NCBI GenBank assembly: GCA_963805495.1
Contig: CAWDUQ010000002.1
Location: 1,550,001-1,614,000, forward strand
Source: DAHUXD01 sp963805495
GTDB taxonomy: Bacteria; Acidobacteriota; Thermoanaerobaculia; UBA5066; Gp7-AA6
Reading direction: 5' to 3'
Length of the DNA: 64,000 nucleotides
The notes under the pieces were generated by a model. That model ran no database searches and was not told where the DNA came from. It saw only the letters and a list, made by a program, of their open reading frames with translations. Made by a program: the position numbers and the translations under genes. Shown in pieces: positions 59,128-64,000 of the stretch (its first letter is position 1; every line of letters begins with the position of its first letter).

Positions 59128-62010
59128 TCAGAACCCCAGCTTCACCCCGAACCGCACCGACGTCGGCAGCGTACGCGCGATCGCCTGCCCGTACGTCGGG
59201 TTGCACTTGCCCTCGTCGGCGCTTCCTGGATCGCTGCCGCAGACGTAGTCGGGATTCGAGAATTCCGACAGGTTGTAGCGCTGGTCCACGGCGAGCACGC
59301 GCTGCGTGTTGAAGAGGTTGAAGAAGTCGGCGAGGAAGTTGAGCGTGACCGGCCCGAGCTGGAGCGGATACCCGAGATGCAGATCGGCGTCATAGGAGGA
59401 CTGCGTCCGGCCCTCGGAGCCGCGCCGCTCGAGAAAGAACTCCGGACGAGTGTACGCGTCCGAGAACCCGATCCGCGAGATCGGCGTCCCCGTCTGGTAG
59501 TAGGTGACGAGGCCGACCGAGAGGTTGAAGGGCGTGACGTACACGCCGGAGAGTTTCGCGACGCTCCGGCGGTCGTTCGAGAGATAACCGTTCGACGTCA
59601 CGGGCTGGGCGACGCCGTCCACCACCGGCCCCTTGGTGAAGAAGTCGTAGTAGTCGTAGAGCGCCGAGATGTTGGGGTCCGCCGTGCCCCGGGGCTGCGT
59701 GTACGGCGCGAAGAGACCGTCGTAGTTGCCCTTCAGCGTGGCGTACACGTAGGACGCGAGCACCGTCCAGTTGGACGAGAACTGCTTGGTCACGTCGAGC
59801 TGGAAGCCCCGGTAAATGCGCTGGGCGCGCGGCGAGGGGAACTGCGTGTTGTAGTCGAGCGAGAAGAGGTTGGCCATGCGGCCCTGGGTCGGATTGCCGA
59901 CGCAATAGTCGCCGTCCGCCGTGCAGAGGTAGTCTTCGACGACCCGCGGCAGATCGCGGTAGACGTACCGCGCCCGCACCGCGAGGCTCGGCACGATCTC
60001 GCGCTCGACCCCGAAAATGCCCTCGCGCAGGTACTGGCCGGAGAGCCCCTCGTCGGTCAGGTCGTTGAACCCGCCGAAGATCTTGCCGCCGCCCTGGGCG
60101 ATCGCGCCGTCGTCGCCGACGATCTCGGCGGCCGTCACGTCCGGGACGAGCGAGGTGGGATCGAAGTTGTAGATCGTCGGCTGCCGCTCGGAGCTGTAGG
60201 ACCGGATGACGAGGTCCATCGGGATCTGCTCGTAGAAATAGCCGTACGAGCCGAAGACCTTGGTTTTGTTGTCCTGCGTCGGGTCCCAGGTGAAGCCGAT
60301 GCGCGGCGCCCAGCTGTCGGTGATGTTGATCTGCCGGGTGCCGTCCCCCGAGAAGATCTGCTGGTTGTCGTAGCGCAGGCCGAGGCTGACCGTCAGGTTC
60401 GGAAGCAGCGTCAGCGTGTCCTGAAGATAGAACGAGTACGTGCGGTGGTACGGCGTGGCATTCAGCTGCGACGTCGGCACGTTGTCCGGCAGGCTCGCGG
60501 TCGGAATCGTCCAGTAGAAGTGAGAGTAGACCGGCCGCGAGGCGTCGCCGGGGTTCGGATAGATCGTGACCTGCTGGCCCCCCGACATCCGCTTGACGAC
60601 GTCGGCCTGGTCCTCCATGAACTCGAAGCCACCCTTGATCTCGTTGTTGCCGAGATATTTCGTGACCGACGCCGTGGCGAGGTACCGCTTGAACGTCTTG
60701 TCCTGGATCAGGCCGAACCCGCCCTCCTGCAGGTTGTCGATCGTGTTGACGTACTGGATCGCATCGCCGCCCGGCAGCCCCGGGTCGACGTTGTTCTTCT
60801 CGTGGTGCACGGCGCCCTGGAGGGCCACCGCCCAGCTCGGCCCGAGGAGTCCGCTGTACCGCAGGGAGTAGTCGCTGCCGCCGGAACTCTGGTCGCCGAT
60901 GAAGCTCGTGTAGGGACCGTTGACCGGGTGCGCGCCGTCGTTGACCGCGCCCGTGTCGGTCCGCGGGTCCTGGAAGTAGCTCCCGACCACCGTGTTGGAG
61001 GAGTTGACCATCCAGGTCACCTTGGCCGAGCCGAGGTTGCGGGTCGTGTCGGTGTCGGCGGGCAGTCCCGCGTTGGGGCCTTCCGTCAGAGTCTGCTTGG
61101 TCGTGTTCTGAACGCGGTCGTACGCGCCGAAGAACCAGACCTTGTCCTTCAGGACGAAGCCGCCGAGATCGAAGCCGTAGTCGAGCCGGTTGTAGCCCGA
61201 GACGAAAGAAAAGAGCTGCGAATCCTCGGGGTGCTTGTTCGAGGCCTGGAGCGAGTTGTTGTCGTAGTACGCGAAGGCTTCCCCGTGAAACTCGTTGCCG
61301 CCCGACTTCGTGATGACGTTGATGATGCCGCCGGTCGAGCGGCCGAACTCCGCCTGGTAGCCGCCCGTCTTGATCTCGACCTCCTGGATGAACTCGTAGT
61401 TGAGGTCCTTGCCCTGCGCGCCGTACTCGACGCCGCTCGTCACGACACCGTCGATGACGAAGCCGTTCTCGAGGCCCGTCGAGCCGTTGACGACGATCGT
61501 GTTCGCGAAGGCCGACGTGTTGGCCGTCTGCGTCGAAACGCCCGCCGAGATCTGAACGATCGACGTGTAGCTGCGGCCGGTCGGCAGGGACTTGATCTGC
61601 CGGCTGTCGATGTTCGTCCCGATCGTGGCGGATTCCTGGTCGATCAGGGGCAGCTCTCCGGTCACGACGACCTCGGCGGTCGCCGAGGGGCGCAGGCGCA
61701 GATCGCCGGTCGACGTCTTGCCGAGCCCGACGACGACGGTCGCTTCGACCGTCGCGAATCCCTGGAGCGTGGCGGAGACCTTGTACGTGCCGGGCGGGAG
61801 AAGCACCAGCCGGTAAGCACCCGCCGCATCCGTGACGCTCGAGCGCACGCCCTGGAACGCGGGCCCGCGTGCCTCGACGCTCACGCCCGGGAGCGCACCC
61901 CCGGTTTCGTCGGTGACGTGCCCGACAATGTCTCCCGTCGTCTGGGCCAGAGCGTACGAAGACCAGAGACCCACCGCCGCGATGGCGATCGCCTGCAGGA
62001 ACCGTCGCAT
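59128..62010 (-). CDS. TonB-dependent receptor with carboxypeptidase-regulatory domain (Oar-like)
   Basis: The 960-residue outer-membrane protein has a signal peptide (MRRFLQAIAIAAVGLWSSYALAQ). A carboxypeptidase-regulatory-like domain comes next (GHVTDETGGALPGVSVEARG). The plug has EVVVTGELPLIDQESATIG and GLENGFVIDGVVTSGVEYG, with IINVITKSGGNEFHGEAFAY. The long barrel ends in Phe (SVRFGVKLGF). It imports or binds a large ligand using TonB energy; the ligand is unknown. GGGGAGG precedes ATG 62010. Its barrel strand codes a 1124-residue open frame on the other strand, which is only a GC artefact. Confidence 0.93.
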   Translation of the reverse strand: MRRFLQAIAIAAVGLWSSYALAQTTGDIVGHVTDETGGALPGVSVEARGPAFQGVRSSVTDAAGAYRLVLLPPGTYKVSATLQGFATVEATVVVGLGKTSTGDLRLRPSATAEVVVTGELPLIDQESATIGTNIDSRQIKSLPTGRSYTSIVQISAGVSTQTANTSAFANTIVVNGSTGLENGFVIDGVVTSGVEYGAQGKDLNYEFIQEVEIKTGGYQAEFGRSTGGIINVITKSGGNEFHGEAFAYYDNNSLQASNKHPEDSQLFSFVSGYNRLDYGFDLGGFVLKDKVWFFGAYDRVQNTTKQTLTEGPNAGLPADTDTTRNLGSAKVTWMVNSSNTVVGSYFQDPRTDTGAVNDGAHPVNGPYTSFIGDQSSGGSDYSLRYSGLLGPSWAVALQGAVHHEKNNVDPGLPGGDAIQYVNTIDNLQEGGFGLIQDKTFKRYLATASVTKYLGNNEIKGGFEFMEDQADVVKRMSGGQQVTIYPNPGDASRPVYSHFYWTIPTASLPDNVPTSQLNATPYHRTYSFYLQDTLTLLPNLTVSLGLRYDNQQIFSGDGTRQINITDSWAPRIGFTWDPTQDNKTKVFGSYGYFYEQIPMDLVIRSYSSERQPTIYNFDPTSLVPDVTAAEIVGDDGAIAQGGGKIFGGFNDLTDEGLSGQYLREGIFGVEREIVPSLAVRARYVYRDLPRVVEDYLCTADGDYCVGNPTQGRMANLFSLDYNTQFPSPRAQRIYRGFQLDVTKQFSSNWTVLASYVYATLKGNYDGLFAPYTQPRGTADPNISALYDYYDFFTKGPVVDGVAQPVTSNGYLSNDRRSVAKLSGVYVTPFNLSVGLVTYYQTGTPISRIGFSDAYTRPEFFLERRGSEGRTQSSYDADLHLGYPLQLGPVTLNFLADFFNLFNTQRVLAVDQRYNLSEFSNPDYVCGSDPGSADEGKCNPTYGQAIARTLPTSVRFGVKLGF

Positions 62011-62034
62011 GTGACCTCCCCGAATCTTGGAAAA

Positions 62035-62040
62035 AGCGTA
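62035..62040 (-). promoter_or_regulatory. -10-like hexamer TACGCT for the TonB receptor
   Basis: TACGCT on the minus strand lies 24 bases before ATG 62010, followed by a GGGGAGG site, a conventional short leader. A TACACG at 62093-62098 is a weaker candidate for the divergent gene. Confidence 0.35.
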
Positions 62041-62106
62041 GCACAGGGTTCCGCAAGCGGGGGGTGTCTCGACGTTCCGGCGTGGTGTGTGGTACACGGA
62101 GCCGCG

Positions 62107-62751
62107 ATGGGAACCTTTCGAAGGACGCTTCGTGAGCCCGAGCCGGCGGCCCGCGCCACCCGTCTCCACATCGGCGCCGGCCAGGAGTCGATTCCCGGCT
62201 GGATCAACATCGACAACCAGGCGTTGCCTGGCGTCGATCGGGTCCTCGACGTCCGGCAGGGCCTGCCGTTCTCGGATGTGGCGTCGATCTACGCGGAGCA
62301 CTTCCTCGAGCACCTCACGCTCGACGAGGGGCTGGCATTCCTGACCGACTGCCGGCGCGTGCTCATGCCCGAGGGCGTGCTGCGACTCTCCACGCCCAAT
62401 CTCGACTGGGTCATGCTGACCCACTACCGCGGGTCGGCCACCGACGAAAGGGACGCCCAGGTCGACTGTTTCCGGTTGAACCGCGCATTTCACGGATGGG
62501 GGCACCAGTTCCTCTACAACCGCTCGACCCTGGCCGCGACGATCCGTTCGGCGGGCTTCGCTTCCACGGAATTTCGAACCTACGGGGAGAGCGCCCGGCC
62601 CGAATTCGCGGGACTCGAACGCCACGAGACATGGGTCGACACGCCCGAGCTCCCGCACGTCCTCATCGTCGAGGCGTCGGGCCGCGACCGGCGTGCGGGT
62701 CTCGACGAGAAGGAGCTCAGGGAGTTTCGGGAGGCGCTGGGGTCGAGGTAG
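62107..62751 (+). CDS. Predicted SAM-dependent methyltransferase (COG4627-like)
   Basis: The 214-residue protein has a short SAM-binding motif (RLHIGAGQESIPGWINIDNQ) and the downstream RVLMPEGVLRLSTPNLDWVM block typical of COG4627 methyltransferases, often linked to cell-surface polysaccharide genes. ATG 62107 is preceded by a TACACG 8 bases upstream. The 3' end overlaps the converging methyltransferase gene by 35 bases. Confidence 0.82.
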   Translation: MGTFRRTLREPEPAARATRLHIGAGQESIPGWINIDNQALPGVDRVLDVRQGLPFSDVASIYAEHFLEHLTLDEGLAFLTDCRRVLMPEGVLRLSTPNLDWVMLTHYRGSATDERDAQVDCFRLNRAFHGWGHQFLYNRSTLAATIRSAGFASTEFRTYGESARPEFAGLERHETWVDTPELPHVLIVEASGRDRRAGLDEKELREFREALGSR

Positions 62752-63436
62752 CCGGGGGCTTGACGGCCGTGGCCCTCAGGTATTGCGTTCCCTCGCCGCG
62801 GATCTCACGGACCCGGAACCCGGCCCGCTCGAGGCGTCGGGTGAGGTCCCGAGCGGAGAAGACGACTCCCGACCAGGAGTCGGCGACCCATCGCCGGAAG
62901 AACTGCCGGGAGCGGCCGTCGACCTGAATGCGCAGCAGGCCACCGGGCTTGAGGACGCGAGCCGCCTCTCGAAAGTAACGCTCGATGTACGCCTTGCGCG
63001 GCACGTGCTGGAACACGATGTGGGAGTAGACGAAGTCGAGCTCGGCCGCCGGCACGAACTCGAGTGAGCCGTCCGTCCGCCGGAGTTCGACGTTCGGGCA
63101 TTCGGCGCAGTACTCGCGGCCTCGTCGAATCATTTCTTCCGACAGGTCCACGCCGACGGCTCGCGCAACCCGCTTCGAAAGGGGCTTCAACAGGCGACCG
63201 ATCCCGCAACCGATTTCGAGGACCTTCCAGTCCGGCCGGACCGCGAGTCCGTCGATGACCTGTTCCGCCAGGTCCTTCTCGCCCGACGCGGCGAAAGCCT
63301 CGGCGGATTCGGCCGCGGTCGTGCAGATGTAGAAGTGTGCGTTCTCGCGCGCCCGCCGCTCCCAATCGGACCGCATCGTCTCCCGCCGCCGCCAGAGCCG
63401 GCCCGGGAGCGAGCGGGTGAACGGAACGTCGCGCAC
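62717..63436 (-). CDS. Class I SAM-dependent methyltransferase
   Basis: The 239-residue protein has the Rossmann SAM motif VLEIGCGIGRLLKPLSKR, GVDLSEEMIRRGRE and SHIVFQHVPRKAYIERY, followed by REAARVLKPGGLLRIQVDG. It may modify a small molecule or glycan. GTG 63436 is 8 bases after the upstream methyltransferase stop. The C-terminus is Pro/Thr-rich and its code overlaps the convergent gene by 35 bases. Confidence 0.88.
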   Translation of the reverse strand: MRDVPFTRSLPGRLWRRRETMRSDWERRARENAHFYICTTAAESAEAFAASGEKDLAEQVIDGLAVRPDWKVLEIGCGIGRLLKPLSKRVARAVGVDLSEEMIRRGREYCAECPNVELRRTDGSLEFVPAAELDFVYSHIVFQHVPRKAYIERYFREAARVLKPGGLLRIQVDGRSRQFFRRWVADSWSGVVFSARDLTRRLERAGFRVREIRGEGTQYLRATAVKPPATSTPAPPETP

Positions 63437-63444
63437 GGCGGTGC

Positions 63445-64000
63445 TCAGGCCGGGGCCGGTGAGAACCGCCGGCGCAGACGGCGCCGCAGGGCGAGCCCGG
63501 TCTGCCGGGCAAGCGGCGCTGCCAGGCGGGGAAGGCTCTTGAGCCGGCCGTAGGCCACCACGTAGTGCGTCGCCTCCGGATGGCGCTCGAGCTCATAGTC
63601 TTCGAGGCGGAGCATCGCGTCCACGTAAGACAGGCCTTCCGTCGACGAGACCCAGTCCGCCGCGAGGCATGGGAAAACGAGGTCGACGATCTGACCGCCG
63701 TAAGGACGCCACGCCACGAGATCGAAGAACTCCGAGAGAAAGCCCGGGATCTCGGAGGAGCGAACGGCTTCCGACGGGTCGTTGACTTCGATCGGGACGT
63801 CGATCGTGTCCTTGAGCTTGGCGGCCGCCGGGATCATGTCGAGCACGGCCTGGGCGAACCCGAGATGTTCTCGTGTCCATTCGGCGCGCGAGGGGCCGAT
63901 GTATTCGTCCACGTAGACGGCCCCGGAGCGCCGAAGCGCGAAGGTGAGGCGACGAAACAGCCTTTCGAGGGACGAGACGTGATGGAGCGAGGCGTGGAAA
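63445..64000 (-). CDS. SAM-dependent methyltransferase-like protein (5' partial)
   Basis: The frame is open to the right window edge, so the start and the main SAM motif lie outside. The visible part begins with SLHHVSSLERLFRRL and SGAVYVDEYIGPSRAEWTRE, matching the post-SAM region of class I methyltransferases, and ends in a basic RRRLRRRFSPAPA tail. Three methyltransferases thus cluster at this end, possibly in a surface-polysaccharide or secondary-metabolite context beyond the window. Confidence 0.72.
   Translation of the reverse strand, partial: FHASLHHVSSLERLFRRLTFALRRSGAVYVDEYIGPSRAEWTREHLGFAQAVLDMIPAAAKLKDTIDVPIEVNDPSEAVRSSEIPGFLSEFFDLVAWRPYGGQIVDLVFPCLAADWVSSTEGLSYVDAMLRLEDYELERHPEATHYVVAYGRLKSLPRLAAPLARQTGLALRRRLRRRFSPAPA

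Noticed and set aside
59377..62751. A 1124-residue open frame on the plus strand opposite the TonB receptor
   Set aside because: Its sequence is Arg/Val/Asp-rich low complexity without domains and mirrors the codon bias of the real gene. Only its last 214 codons, from ATG 62107, look like a true protein.

Overview
The window is a 64-kb piece of a GC-rich bacterial chromosome, densely packed with genes on both strands. I see no tRNA or rRNA genes, no CRISPR array, no intact insertion sequence and no phage genes. The best taxonomic guess is Acidobacteriota. It rests on several family signatures: two proteins resembling the VWFA-related acidobacterial domain, two DUF4388 proteins, a GWxTD-domain protein, an Oar-like TonB-dependent receptor with a carboxypeptidase-regulatory domain, and an HspR-controlled dnaK. 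This is inference from family content, not a placement.

Layout. 1-5.4 kb: two tandem FAD-dependent phytoene-desaturase-like oxidoreductases (the first cut by the window edge), a secreted 5'-nucleotidase and endonuclease III. 5.6-10.5 kb: a methylmalonyl-CoA mutase large subunit, a DUF4388-HDOD protein and a secreted VWFA protein. 10.6-15.3 kb: a stress block with a GWxTD protein, HspR, Hsp20 and DnaK, and two HAIR-like operators upstream of dnaK. 15.3-19 kb: an operon of a DUF1844 protein, a TPR/zinc-ribbon membrane protein and a DUF4388-TM-pseudopilin-like fusion. 19-25.3 kb: MazG, then an envelope operon (alkaline-phosphatase-superfamily protein, EnvC-like LytM protein, S41-like protein, YibQ-like deacetylase) in which the LytM and S41 members both appear catalytically dead. 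25.4-33.8 kb: a methyltransferase, a lipid A-type acyltransferase, a GT-C membrane protein, an RluA-family pseudouridine synthase, a Pal-like lipoprotein, a VWFA protein, a TrmJ-like methyltransferase and a class V aminotransferase-like protein. 33.9-38.4 kb: a TCA-cycle operon (mdh-sdhC-sucC-sucD-PH-like protein-ndk). 38.5-46.3 kb: a small SmpA-like protein, a thioesterase, a histone-H1-like protein, an RhlE-type helicase, a small unknown protein, Rho, an aldo/keto reductase and the AmrS radical SAM enzyme. 46.3-59.1 kb: a secreted beta-propeller protein, FabH, a hybrid histidine kinase, a beta-barrel protein, a PaaA-like diiron protein, MutY, an HD-GYP response regulator and a hydrolase. 59.1-64 kb: the TonB receptor and three methyltransferases.

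The strongest general signal is in promoter architecture. About a dozen start codons lie 5 to 8 bases downstream of a TANNNT (-10-like) hexamer, with no Shine-Dalgarno sequence. That is the geometry of leaderless transcripts, and it moves several start sites away from the longest open frame. At four divergent gene pairs the two -10 hexamers overlap or nearly touch, forming compact bidirectional promoters. Genes with a -10 farther upstream usually carry a clear AGGAGG-like site.

Three repeat classes occupy the intergenic spaces: five copies of a GC-rich two-hairpin element, a perfect 28-bp inverted repeat starting with GGGGTCAGG, and a cluster of hairpins between rho and a small orphan gene. 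I did not find a defence island or a large undescribed gene system. The most unusual candidates are the dead-enzyme envelope operon, the DUF4388-pseudopilin fusion operon and the leaderless, bidirectional promoter architecture.
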